Source: Gammaproteobacteria bacterium (GTDB lineage: Bacteria; Pseudomonadota; Gammaproteobacteria; Pseudomonadales; Pseudohongiellaceae). From it: DNA of 8,321 nucleotides. This document shows, one piece after another, positions 1 to 6,074 of this stretch; the stretch's first letter is position 1, and every line of letters starts with the position of its first letter. A program made the position numbers and the translations under genes. The notes beneath the pieces were generated by a model. That model saw nothing but the letters and a program-made list of their open reading frames with translations. It was not told the origin of the DNA and searched no databases. Location: assembly GCA_947377625.1 (NCBI GenBank), contig CANCGR010000087.1, positions 1 through 8,321 of the forward strand, given 5' to 3'.

Positions 1-1131
1 GTAATCACCGCGTTCGGTAGCACTGAGACGGCAATATCCGCCCTAAAGGCCGGCGCCTTTGATTTCGTCTCCAAACCGGTGGATCTGCAAAAGTTACGCA
101 ATCTGGTGCAAAGTGCGTTGAAACTTTCACAGGCGGCTGTTCCTGCCGAAAAACTGCAAAGCCCCACCGACAACATCATTGGCCTCGCGCCGTCCGTCCT
201 TGCGCTCAAACAACAGATTTCCAAACTCGCACGCAGCCAGGCACCAGTGTGCATTGCCGGAGAATCCGGCAGCGGCAAGGAACTGGTGGCACGCGCCATC
301 CACGATTCCGGCCCACGCAAGGAAAAGGAATTCGTCGCTATAAACTGCGGCGCCATTCCGGCAGAGCTGATGGAGAGCGAATTTTTTGGCCACAAGAAAG
401 GCAGCTTTACCGGTGCCGACCAGGACAAGACCGGCTTGTTTCAGCAGGCACATGGCGGCACTTTGTTCCTTGATGAAATTGGCGATTTGCCGTTGTTGAT
501 GCAGGTAAAACTGCTGCGCGCCATTCAGGAGAAATCGATACGTCCCGTGGGATCGTCAAGCGAAATTCCAGTGGATGTACGCATACTCAGTGCTACCCAC
601 AAGAACCTGCTCAAGGCTGTGGAAAACGGCCAGTTCCGTCAGGATCTGTTCTATCGCATCAACGTCATCGAGTTGCTGGTGCCGCCCTTGCGCGAGCGCA
701 AAGAGGATCTGCCGCTGCTTGTGCGCCACATCCTTGCCGACGTGTCTGCGGCGCATCCCACCCAAGTGGTTGGTGTCAGTGAAGAAGCGATGACTGCCCT
801 GCAGCAATACATGTTCCCGGGCAATATCCGCGAACTGGAAAACATGTTGCAGCGCGCCTGCGCTCTCACTGACCACACATTGATTGCCTTGCAGGATTTT
901 CCTGAACTTGCTGACTCAAGTGCCAAGCTGGCGCAACCCGCCCTGCCTGAGCTGCCAAGCTCGCTTGATGAAGGCGATTTCTCACTCGACAAACATCTGG
1001 AAACCATCGAACGACAAGTAATCGAAAAGGCGTTGCAGGAAAGTCGCTGGAATCGCACCGCAGCTGCCCGCAAGCTTGGCATGAGCTTCCGGGTCTTCCG
1101 CTACCGGCTGAAGAAATTGAATCTGGACTAA
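1..1131 (+). CDS. pilR: Sigma-54-dependent response regulator PilR, 5' partial
   Basis: The frame is open from base 1, so the gene begins upstream; 376 codons are visible, against roughly 450 for a whole protein. A GTG at 79 is internal and not a start. The fragment opens in the end of a receiver domain (conserved Thr at residue 3, Lys-Pro at 25-26), then a linker. The AAA+ sigma-54 interaction domain follows, with Walker A GESGSGKE (87-94), the sigma-54 contact loop as GSFTGA (134-139), Walker B GGTLFLDE (152-159) and the segment PPLRERKEDLPLL. A Fis-type helix-turn-helix ends the protein (NRTAAARKLGMSFRVFRYRL). The GSFTGA variant, the HTH sequence and the position beside ispH fit PilR, which with its sensor kinase PilS activates type IV pilin transcription in Pseudomonas. 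The cognate kinase would lie upstream and is not visible. Another NtrC-family regulator is possible but less likely. Confidence 0.88.
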   Translation, partial: VITAFGSTETAISALKAGAFDFVSKPVDLQKLRNLVQSALKLSQAAVPAEKLQSPTDNIIGLAPSVLALKQQISKLARSQAPVCIAGESGSGKELVARAIHDSGPRKEKEFVAINCGAIPAELMESEFFGHKKGSFTGADQDKTGLFQQAHGGTLFLDEIGDLPLLMQVKLLRAIQEKSIRPVGSSSEIPVDVRILSATHKNLLKAVENGQFRQDLFYRINVIELLVPPLRERKEDLPLLVRHILADVSAAHPTQVVGVSEEAMTALQQYMFPGNIRELENMLQRACALTDHTLIALQDFPELADSSAKLAQPALPELPSSLDEGDFSLDKHLETIERQVIEKALQESRWNRTAAARKLGMSFRVFRYRLKKLNLD

Positions 1132-1154
1132 GTGCTACTTGGGCAAAACCACAC

Positions 1155-2129
1155 TCAGGAACGCAATTCTTTCGGCATCGAAAAAATCATGTGCTCTTCC
1201 ACACCCTGCATTTCCAGTGGTGCAGCACCGCCAAGACTTTCAAGCCTGGCAATCACCTGCCTGACCAGGATATCCGGCGCTGAAGCGCCCGCAGTAACAC
1301 CAACCCGATGTTTGCCCAACAGCCAGGCTGGATTGATCTGGTCAGCAGTATCGATCAGGTAAGCCTCGCACTTGCTGCGTTCAGCCAATTCCCGCAAGCG
1401 GTTGGAATTTGAACTGTTCGGCGAACCCACCACCAGCACCAAATCAGTTTCCAGCGCCAGTTGCTTGACCGCATCCTGACGATTCTGGGTGGCATAACAA
1501 ATGTCTTTCTTGCGCGGGCCTTTGATTGCAGGGAAGCGCGCAAACAGCGCATCAATGATGCGCGAAGTATCATCCATCGACAAAGTGGTCTGCGTGACAT
1601 ACGACAGCTTGAGCGGATTTTTCACTACCAGCGCACTGACGTCTTCTTCATCTTCTACCAGATAAATTTTGCCGCCATTGCGCTCATCGTACTGCCCCAT
1701 GGTGCCTTCCACTTCCGGATGAAAAGCGTGGCCGATCAACACACATTCTTCGCCGGCACGGCTATAGCGCTGCACTTCCATATGCACTTTGGTCACCAAC
1801 GGACAAGTAGCATCAAATACCTTGAGCCCAAGCCGGTCGGCTTCGTCTTTGACTTCAATCGCTACCCCATGGGCACTGAACACGACGATGGGTTCGCGCG
1901 CATTGCTGTCGGCTTGGGGCACGTCTCTCAGCTCATCCACAAACACGGCGCCGCGCTGACGCAAGGTTTCCACGACAAACTTGTTGTGCACCACTTCGTG
2001 CCGCACAAAGATCGGTGCTCCATACAAATCCAGCGCACGGTTGACGATGTCGATGGCACGATCAACGCCGGCACAAAAACCGCGCGGATTGGCCAGCAAA
2101 ATGGAAAAACGGTTCGACACTTCACTCAT
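1155..2129 (-). CDS. ispH: 4-hydroxy-3-methylbut-2-enyl diphosphate reductase (IspH/LytB)
   Basis: The last enzyme of the MEP isoprenoid pathway: an iron-sulfur enzyme that reduces HMBPP to IPP and DMAPP in the cytoplasm. The protein is 324 aa, a normal length. All three cluster-binding cysteines are present: Cys19 (GFCAGVDRAI), Cys109 (DATCPLVTKVH) and Cys211 (CYATQNRQDAV). The substrate-site residues are also visible: His48 (VVHNKFVV), His87 (SAHGV), His137 and catalytic Glu139 (HPEVEGTMGQ), the QTTLS segment, SPNSSNSNRL (236-245) and SAPD (283-286). The loop before HPEVEG reads GHAF where E. coli has GHEG, a small deviation outside the catalytic residues. Its ATG overlaps the fkpB stop (ATGA), so it is the last gene of the ribF-lspA-fkpB-ispH operon. 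Its stop faces the pilR stop across 23 bp with no visible hairpin. Confidence 0.97.
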   Translation of the reverse strand: MSEVSNRFSILLANPRGFCAGVDRAIDIVNRALDLYGAPIFVRHEVVHNKFVVETLRQRGAVFVDELRDVPQADSNAREPIVVFSAHGVAIEVKDEADRLGLKVFDATCPLVTKVHMEVQRYSRAGEECVLIGHAFHPEVEGTMGQYDERNGGKIYLVEDEEDVSALVVKNPLKLSYVTQTTLSMDDTSRIIDALFARFPAIKGPRKKDICYATQNRQDAVKQLALETDLVLVVGSPNSSNSNRLRELAERSKCEAYLIDTADQINPAWLLGKHRVGVTAGASAPDILVRQVIARLESLGGAAPLEMQGVEEHMIFSMPKELRS

Positions 2130-2671
2130 GATTGGAGCTCAACCTGCTGGGCTTGATGGACTTGATCGACCTGGTGAATGGTTGCAGTGAACACAATGTC
2201 TCGCCCGGCCAGCGGATGATTGAAATCGACTTCCACATATTGCTTGCCAACATGGGTGACACGCCCTGCCTGCTTGTTGCCACTGGCGTCACTAAACTCA
2301 ATCATCAGATTTTCTGACAAGGCCAGGTCAGGCGGAAACTGGAAATGGGGAAAGCGCTGCTGGTTGTCAGGATTGATGACACCAAAGGCCTGCGATGCAG
2401 GAATCAGCGCCTCAACGGTGTCGCCGGCTTTCTTGCCGAACAATGCACGTTCAAAACCTGGCAGCATGTCGCCATTGCCTACCACGAGCGTGACCGGGCT
2501 GCGTTCAAAATTGCTGTCGATCACCTGGTGATCAACCAGCTTCAATGCAAAATGCAAAGTCACTTGCGAACCGGCGCCGATGGTGTCCGCTGCCAAGTGC
2601 AATGCAGGCACAGCAGGCTGGCGGTCAAGATCCCTCAATGCCAGTTTATTGTCGAAGGCCGCCTTAGCCAT
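2126..2671 (-). CDS. fkpB: FKBP-type peptidyl-prolyl cis-trans isomerase, FkpB/SlpA type
   Basis: A prolyl isomerase and chaperone of the SlyD/SlpA branch of FKBPs, cytoplasmic since no signal peptide is present. The FKBP core begins near residue 33 (GAGSQVTLHFALKL) and continues through GNGDMLPGFERALFGKKAGD (65-84) and the AFG segment (95-97). The insert-in-flap region follows, then the family hallmark DFNHPLAG (149-156), which closes the fold. The protein is 181 aa, longer than E. coli FkpB (about 149 aa), because of some 30 extra residues at the N-terminus and a Gln-rich tail. The ATG at 2671 overlaps the lspA end by 8 nt and has a weak GGGGTG just upstream. A later non-ATG start, such as a TTG near residue 26, would remove the extension and cannot be excluded. 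The gene sits between lspA and ispH, its usual place in this operon. Confidence 0.93.
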   Translation of the reverse strand: MAKAAFDNKLALRDLDRQPAVPALHLAADTIGAGSQVTLHFALKLVDHQVIDSNFERSPVTLVVGNGDMLPGFERALFGKKAGDTVEALIPASQAFGVINPDNQQRFPHFQFPPDLALSENLMIEFSDASGNKQAGRVTHVGKQYVEVDFNHPLAGRDIVFTATIHQVDQVHQAQQVELQS

Positions 2672-3176
2672 TGCGCACCCCGTGCAACAAGATATCGAGC
2701 CCCATCAGCGCCGCACCGCAGGAAATGGCAGCATCCGCCACATTGAAAGTGGCGAAGCGCCACTGGCCCGCATAGACACTGATGAAGTCGACAACATAAC
2801 CCATCGTCACACGGTCATAGAGATTGCCAAGCGCGCCGCCCAGGATGAAAGCCAGTGCTACTGCCAGCAAGCGTTGCTGTTTGGGAAGTCGCCACAGCCA
2901 TACGATCAGCACAACACTGATCACCACCGAAATCCCTCCCAAAAACCAGCGCTGCCAACCACCGGCACCGTAGAGAAAACTGAAAGCAGCACCATCATTG
3001 TAGGCCAGCAGCAAATCGAAACCGGTGAAAACGGCACGCGGAATGCCGAGTTCAAGATAGTGTGTGGAAAGCAGCTTGGTACATTGATCAACCGCGACAA
3101 TGACGATTACCAGCAGCCACACACACCACAGCGGAATCTCTTTGCGGTTTTGTGTCATTCCAACGCCATCTGTCAT
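2664..3176 (-). CDS. lspA: Lipoprotein signal peptidase (signal peptidase II)
   Basis: An inner-membrane aspartyl protease that removes signal peptides from diacylglyceryl-modified prolipoproteins. The protein is 170 aa, a normal length, with four hydrophobic segments (about residues 15-31, 78-96, 103-119 and 145-165). Conserved blocks are DQCTK (30-34), NDGAAFSFL (60-68), GNLYDRV (117-123), VVDF with catalytic Asp130, and FNVADAAI with catalytic Asp148. The 18-residue spacing of the two aspartates matches the E. coli dyad. The ATG at 3176 forms an ATGA overlap with the ribF stop; a second Met at residue 7 is a possible alternative start. The end overlaps fkpB by 8 nt. In most gammaproteobacteria ileS precedes this gene; here ribF does so directly. 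Confidence 0.96.
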   Translation of the reverse strand: MTDGVGMTQNRKEIPLWCVWLLVIVIVAVDQCTKLLSTHYLELGIPRAVFTGFDLLLAYNDGAAFSFLYGAGGWQRWFLGGISVVISVVLIVWLWRLPKQQRLLAVALAFILGGALGNLYDRVTMGYVVDFISVYAGQWRFATFNVADAAISCGAALMGLDILLHGVRNG

Positions 3177-4108
3177 TTGCCCGCTCCGAAAAACATTCTT
3201 GTCTTGTGCACATCAAGTGCAATCTGTTGCTGCAACTCGGCCAGCGTGGGGTATTTGAGTTCGTCACGCAGTTTATGCAGAAAGCTTACTGTGAGCACTG
3301 ATCCATAGAGATCACCGTCATAGTCCAGCAAAAACACCTCCAATGATGCCTGCCGTGTGTCACTTACCGTGGGGTTGTAACCCAGGCTGGCCACACCAGG
3401 ACGCCGCACGCCACTGTCATCAACCTGTACAACGAACACACCAGACAACGCCAGCTTGTTGCTGTGCAACGCGACATTGGCGGTAGGAAATCCGAGTTCA
3501 CGGCCAAGCTTCTTGCCTTCGATGACTTTGCCGCTGATTGAATAGGGCCGCCCAAGATATCTGCTTACACGCTCGCAATCGCCATGATGAAGATGATGGC
3601 GAACAAGGGTGCTGCTGATGCGCTCATGACTGTCGAGACAGGGCGCCACCGCATTGACGGTAAACCCGCGCTCTGCCGACAGCTGTTGCAAAGTTTCAAT
3701 GCTGCCCTTGCGATGATGGCCGAAGCGAAAATCCTGCCCGACTACAATGCCCTTCATGCCAAGACCTTCGATCAAGGTATGCAACACAAAATCTTCTGGC
3801 AGCTGTTTACTCGTTTCATGATCAAAGCGCAGACAATAGACCGCATCAATACCGAAGCCATCAAGAAACGCCACCTTGTCATGAAAGGCATTGAGTCGCG
3901 CGGGTGCCGTCGCTCCTGCAAAAAACTCTTCCGGCTGGGGTTCGCTCAAAATGACCAGCGTCGGCACTTGCAGGCGTGCAGCTTCAGCTTGCAGTTGGTG
4001 CAGGATAAGCTGATGACCCAAGTGCATGCCGTCACCATAGGCAAGTACGACGGCACAACTGCCCAATGCAGTTCTGGCTGCTGCCACGGAATGAAAAACC
4101 TCGATCAT
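3173..4108 (-). CDS. ribF: Bifunctional riboflavin kinase / FAD synthetase
   Basis: Converts riboflavin to FMN and then FAD. The N-terminal adenylyltransferase domain retains Asp26 and the HxGH motif (His29, His32), VGQDFRFG (123-130) and RISSTLVR (163-170). The C-terminal riboflavin kinase domain has LGRELGFPTANV with the PTAN motif (208-211), SLGYNPTV and the probable catalytic Glu257 (LEVFLLDYDGDLYG). The protein is 311 aa from the ATG at 4108. A TTG at 4114 would add two residues; neither start has a strong Shine-Dalgarno, so I chose the ATG. The usual TIGNFDGVH block before the HxGH motif reads VLAYGDGMH, which is unusual. The gene heads the minus-strand operon and is divergent from rpsT, as in E. 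coli. The stop overlaps the lspA start (ATGA), leaving no room for ileS. Confidence 0.95.
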   Translation of the reverse strand: MIEVFHSVAAARTALGSCAVVLAYGDGMHLGHQLILHQLQAEAARLQVPTLVILSEPQPEEFFAGATAPARLNAFHDKVAFLDGFGIDAVYCLRFDHETSKQLPEDFVLHTLIEGLGMKGIVVGQDFRFGHHRKGSIETLQQLSAERGFTVNAVAPCLDSHERISSTLVRHHLHHGDCERVSRYLGRPYSISGKVIEGKKLGRELGFPTANVALHSNKLALSGVFVVQVDDSGVRRPGVASLGYNPTVSDTRQASLEVFLLDYDGDLYGSVLTVSFLHKLRDELKYPTLAELQQQIALDVHKTRMFFGAGK

Positions 4109-4193
4109 CAGCAAAGACCGCTATTCAAAAAGGCATTAGATGCGAAACGCCGCAAAAGCGCATCGGTGGCAGGATGAGAGGACATTACTTCGG

Positions 4194-4211
4194 GGAAAAC
4201 GAAAATTTTCC
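4194..4211. repeat. Small inverted repeat upstream of ribF
   Basis: GGAAAA at 4194-4199 is complementary to TTTTCC at 4206-4211 across six bases. It would lie in the ribF leader if transcription begins upstream. The arms are short and AT-rich, so this may be chance. Confidence 0.3.
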
Positions 4212-4265
4212 GCATGTTACCGGCACTTACCCCTGCTTGCCAGCCGCCACAACAGTACGTCGGGC

Positions 4266-4294
4266 TTGACTTTTGGCCTCTCCAAAAGCATAGT
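4266..4294 (+). promoter_or_regulatory. Candidate sigma-70 promoter for rpsT
   Basis: TTGACT (4266-4271) and CATAGT (4289-4294) are separated by exactly 17 bp. They match the -35 consensus at 5/6 and the -10 at 4/6. A GC-rich segment (GTGCACGCC) follows the -10, as is common in growth-rate-regulated ribosomal promoters. Transcription would begin near 4301 and give a leader of about 95 nt. Confidence 0.5.
4270..4288. repeat. Perfect inverted repeat inside the rpsT promoter spacer
   Basis: CTTTTGG (4270-4276) and CCAAAAG (4282-4288) are perfect complements around CCTCT. The 19-bp unit overlaps the end of the -35 and fills the spacer up to the -10, a place where a repressor or spacer-twisting activator could bind. 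No known operator is recognised in it. Confidence 0.45.
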
Positions 4295-4302
4295 GCACGC
4301 CT

Positions 4303-4345
4303 TTTTTCAAGCCGCCCAAGGTGGGATTCAGGGTGGATTGAAAAG
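4303..4345 (+). promoter_or_regulatory. Possible hairpin in the rpsT 5' leader
   Basis: Bases 4303-4313 can pair with 4335-4345 with one internal mismatch and one G-U pair. An inner CCC/GGG helix (4315-4317 with 4323-4325) lies in the loop. E. coli S20 represses its own translation through its mRNA leader, so a structured leader is plausible, but the link is inference. Confidence 0.35.
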
Positions 4346-4396
4346 CAAGCATCCGTTTACACCAATCATATAAATCATTGAGTTCAGGAGTTTCCC

Positions 4397-4669
4397 TTGG
4401 CCAATACCGTACAAGCCCAGAAGCGTGCCAAACAGGCCGAAAAACGTCGCCAGCACAATGCCAGTTTCCGTTCCATGGTTCGCACCTACCTGAAGAAGGT
4501 TATTGCTGCCATTGAAACCAAAGACTATGCCGCTGCTACCGCCGCCTACGTGGAAGCTGTGCCTGTTATCGACCGCATGGCCGACAAAGGCATCATCCAC
4601 AAAAACAAGGCTGCTCGTCATAAAAGCCGTCTGAATGACTCTATCAAGGCTTTGAAAGTAGCTGCATAA
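4397..4669 (+). CDS. rpsT: 30S ribosomal protein S20
   Basis: A primary 16S rRNA-binding protein of the small subunit. The product is 90 aa, Lys/Arg/Ala-rich and predicted to be helical. Recognisable S20 segments are ANTVQAQKRAKQAEKRRQHN near the N-terminus, then MVRTYLKKV, and HKNKAARHKSRLN near the C-terminus. The start codon is TTG, with an AGGAG Shine-Dalgarno at 4386-4390, six bases upstream; no ATG fits the conserved N-terminus. E. coli rpsT also uses UUG, which forms part of its autoregulation, so the rare start appears to be conserved. The gene is monocistronic and ends in a strong terminator. Confidence 0.97.
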   Translation: MANTVQAQKRAKQAEKRRQHNASFRSMVRTYLKKVIAAIETKDYAAATAAYVEAVPVIDRMADKGIIHKNKAARHKSRLNDSIKALKVAA

Positions 4670-4678
4670 GCGGCTTTA

Positions 4679-4703
4679 CCCGCCAGTACGCGCTGCTGGC
4701 GGG
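4679..4703 (+). other. Perfect 8-bp stem downstream of rpsT
   Basis: CCCGCCAG (4679-4686) pairs perfectly with CTGGCGGG (4696-4703) around a 9-nt loop. No U-tract follows. It probably protects the 3' end or assists the terminator that begins 9 bases later. Confidence 0.55.
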
Positions 4704-4711
4704 ACTACATG

Positions 4712-4734
4712 AACCGGCCCTGTGCCGGTTTTTT
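4712..4734 (+). terminator. Rho-independent terminator of rpsT
   Basis: AACCGGC (4712-4718) and GCCGGTT (4724-4730) form a perfect 7-bp stem with a 5-nt loop, followed by an uninterrupted T run (4729-4734). Confidence 0.88.
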
Positions 4735-4765
4735 GTTGCCCGCTGTAAAGTGAGTCCGTGCCCGC

Positions 4766-4771
4766 TATACT
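4766..4771 (+). promoter_or_regulatory. Possible -10 box for the DUF6152 gene
   Basis: TATACT lies 35 bp upstream of the ATG at 4807 and after the rpsT terminator, so a promoter is expected in this gap. The hexamer 17 bp upstream (CTGTAA, 4743-4748) is a poor -35, so the call is weak. Confidence 0.28.
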
Positions 4772-4806
4772 TCATGCCGTTACTTTGACTGAGGGGTCGA
4801 TAAACC

Positions 4807-5214
4807 ATGAAAACACTTAAAAAACTGGCAATGACCGGTTTGGCCTTAGGCGGCCTGTTAACAACCTTGTCGGTTGTACAAGCCCATCACTCGTTCTCCG
4901 CCAGCTATAACCTTGACAAGAAAGTTGAAATCAAAGGCAAGCTGGTGCAATTGAATTTCCGTAATCCGCATTCCTCTGTAATGGTGATTGCTCCTGACGC
5001 CCAAGGTGTTGAGCAACGCTGGGGCATCGAATGGGGTGGCTCAACTGCGCTGGAACGCCAAGGGCTGACCCGCGACTCATTCAAAATCGGCGATGAAGTG
5101 ATTGTGGTTGGTCAGCCAAGCCGTGATGAGAGCGACCATCGTCTGCGCATGCAGACCATTCGTCGCGTATCCGACAATTTCGGCTGGGGCCTGAAAGGCG
5201 AAAACTTTGATTGA
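4807..5214 (+). CDS. Exported DUF6152-like protein, function unknown
   Basis: A 135-aa protein with a clear Sec signal peptide: a Lys-rich start, a hydrophobic core at about 8-24 and probable cleavage after VQA (26). The mature chain would then begin His-His-Ser-Phe. The pattern matches the DUF6152 family as I remember it: an N-terminal HHSF block, a KGKLVQLNFRNPHS segment (44-56), a central Trp-rich part (WGIEWGG, 72-78), then LTRDSFKIGDEVIVVGQPS (87-105). No enzymatic motif is visible. The predicted strand pattern suggests a small beta-rich periplasmic domain. The start has a GAGGGG Shine-Dalgarno (4791-4796), ten bases upstream. The gene is transcribed alone and converges on the three-gene secreted operon, sharing its terminator. 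A role linked to that operon is inference from proximity only. Confidence 0.8.
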   Translation: MKTLKKLAMTGLALGGLLTTLSVVQAHHSFSASYNLDKKVEIKGKLVQLNFRNPHSSVMVIAPDAQGVEQRWGIEWGGSTALERQGLTRDSFKIGDEVIVVGQPSRDESDHRLRMQTIRRVSDNFGWGLKGENFD

Positions 5215-5334
5215 TCGTCAGACAGCAGCAAGAGACAGCGCAACCTGATGAGCGCAATGAACTTGTAAGCGCCGCCGCCGCCGAGACATGAAAAGAAAGC
5301 CGGGACTAGCCCGGCTTTTTTATGTCTGTTGAAC
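5215..5334. other. Convergent intergenic gap
   Basis: Apart from the terminator at 5296-5321, this 120-bp gap holds only a short (GCC)4 run at 5271-5282 and no supported gene. Confidence 0.5.
5296..5321. terminator. Bidirectional Rho-independent terminator
   Basis: GCCGGG (5299-5304) and CCCGGC (5310-5315) form a perfect stem around ACTAG, extended by A-T pairs. A T run (5316-5321) follows on the plus strand, and a T-rich TTTCTTTTC tract on the minus strand. It can therefore end both the DUF6152 transcript and the minus-strand operon, whose last stop is 14 bp away. Confidence 0.85.
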
Positions 5335-6072
5335 TCAGTTCGCTACACAATCACTCGGATCCCATTTCTTGCCATCGGGCTCGCGTTTGAAATTGGTGCT
5401 GGTCAGAACCGGCTGGGTCAAATTGGCAGGATCTTCCAGTGTGGAAATGATGATCAGGTATTGGTCACCATTGTCCTCTTTGACCATCTCGTAGTATTCC
5501 GTCAATTTGGCGCCTTCACCATAAGGCACGCCATTTTTGCGCAAATAGCCTGGCGCCAACTGGGTGGTAATAACCTCCAGTGAACCATTTACGGCCGGAC
5601 CGCCCGGGCGTTCGCGCTGCAGCTCCCAGCGCGCTTTGGAGACACCCTGCAAAGAGCCAGCGCCTACGGCATCCTGAGCAGGACCAAACTTGAACAGCCG
5701 CTTCTGTTTGCCTGCATCAGCCTCGACGCTGAGTACATTGTCGGCAGCCCAGGTGATATGCAAACGGGTCGGAATACGCATAAGGCCGCCGGCACCGTAA
5801 GCCTTGCAAACGTTGCCAGCTGCTGTGTCCTTGGCTGGATCCCACTCGTCGGCCTGCTTCTGTGCCGCCTGCGTAAGGTTGATACCAAGATAGTCACCGG
5901 CCTTGGCAGTCATCATGCGATAACGCCAGTCTTCGGTGACTACAGCCGCCCAGTAACCGGTAAGATCATGGGGCGACGCTGCCTTGGCGTTGGCCGGCCC
6001 CTGAGGTGGTTGAGCCACAGCAACACTCGCGTACAGGCCCAATGCAATTGCGAATCGGAACAATTTCATCAT
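5335..6072 (-). CDS. Secreted protein of unknown function with EDW/GDY signature (shorter paralog)
   Basis: The product is 245 aa with a signal peptide (KLFRFAIALGLYASVAVA, then QPP). I do not recognise a named family with certainty, although similar DLTGYW...EDWRYR proteins occur as uncharacterised exported proteins. Visible blocks, counted from the chosen start, are DLTGYWAAVVTEDWRYR (36-52), GDYLG (59-63), a Cys at 89, MRIPTRLHITW (98-108), DAGKQKR (119-125), GYLRKNGV (175-182) and a C-terminal Cys at 242. Trp-rich alternating hydrophobic stretches suggest a beta-barrel or jelly-roll fold. Three in-frame ATGs exist. I chose 6072 because AAGG at 6082-6085 is nine bases upstream; the ATG at 6078 would give an ATGA overlap with the preceding gene. 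It is the last gene of the operon and appears to be a paralog of the first. Confidence 0.8.
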   Translation of the reverse strand: MMKLFRFAIALGLYASVAVAQPPQGPANAKAASPHDLTGYWAAVVTEDWRYRMMTAKAGDYLGINLTQAAQKQADEWDPAKDTAAGNVCKAYGAGGLMRIPTRLHITWAADNVLSVEADAGKQKRLFKFGPAQDAVGAGSLQGVSKARWELQRERPGGPAVNGSLEVITTQLAPGYLRKNGVPYGEGAKLTEYYEMVKEDNGDQYLIIISTLEDPANLTQPVLTSTNFKREPDGKKWDPSDCVAN

Positions 6073-6074
6073 GG

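Larger units (their letters stand above)
4109..4396. promoter_or_regulatory. Divergent ribF/rpsT regulatory region
   Basis: This 288-bp stretch between two divergent genes has no convincing coding frame. It holds an inverted repeat at 4194-4211, a promoter candidate for rpsT with a palindrome in its spacer (4266-4294), and an imperfect hairpin in the presumed rpsT leader (4303-4345). I found no convincing minus-strand promoter for ribF. In Pseudomonas murJ lies between these genes; no trace of it is seen here. Confidence 0.6.

Noticed and set aside
1461..2156. Plus-strand open frame of 231 codons opposite ispH
   Set aside because: Entirely antisense to a well-supported ispH, with no protein-like motif.
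2580..3308. Long plus-strand open frame (242 codons) opposite fkpB, lspA and ribF
   Set aside because: It lies antisense to three clear genes, has no recognisable domain and reads as low-quality sequence. It is a by-product of codon use on the other strand.
3584..4177. Plus-strand open frame of 197 codons opposite ribF
   Set aside because: Antisense to conserved RibF motifs and lacking any family signature.
5248..5268. Six-codon reading frame MSAMNL after the DUF6152 gene
   Set aside because: No Shine-Dalgarno, too short to judge, and probably just 3' untranslated sequence.
5271..5282. (GCC)4 short tandem repeat
   Set aside because: Four units outside coding sequence are too few to suggest phase variation or a functional repeat.
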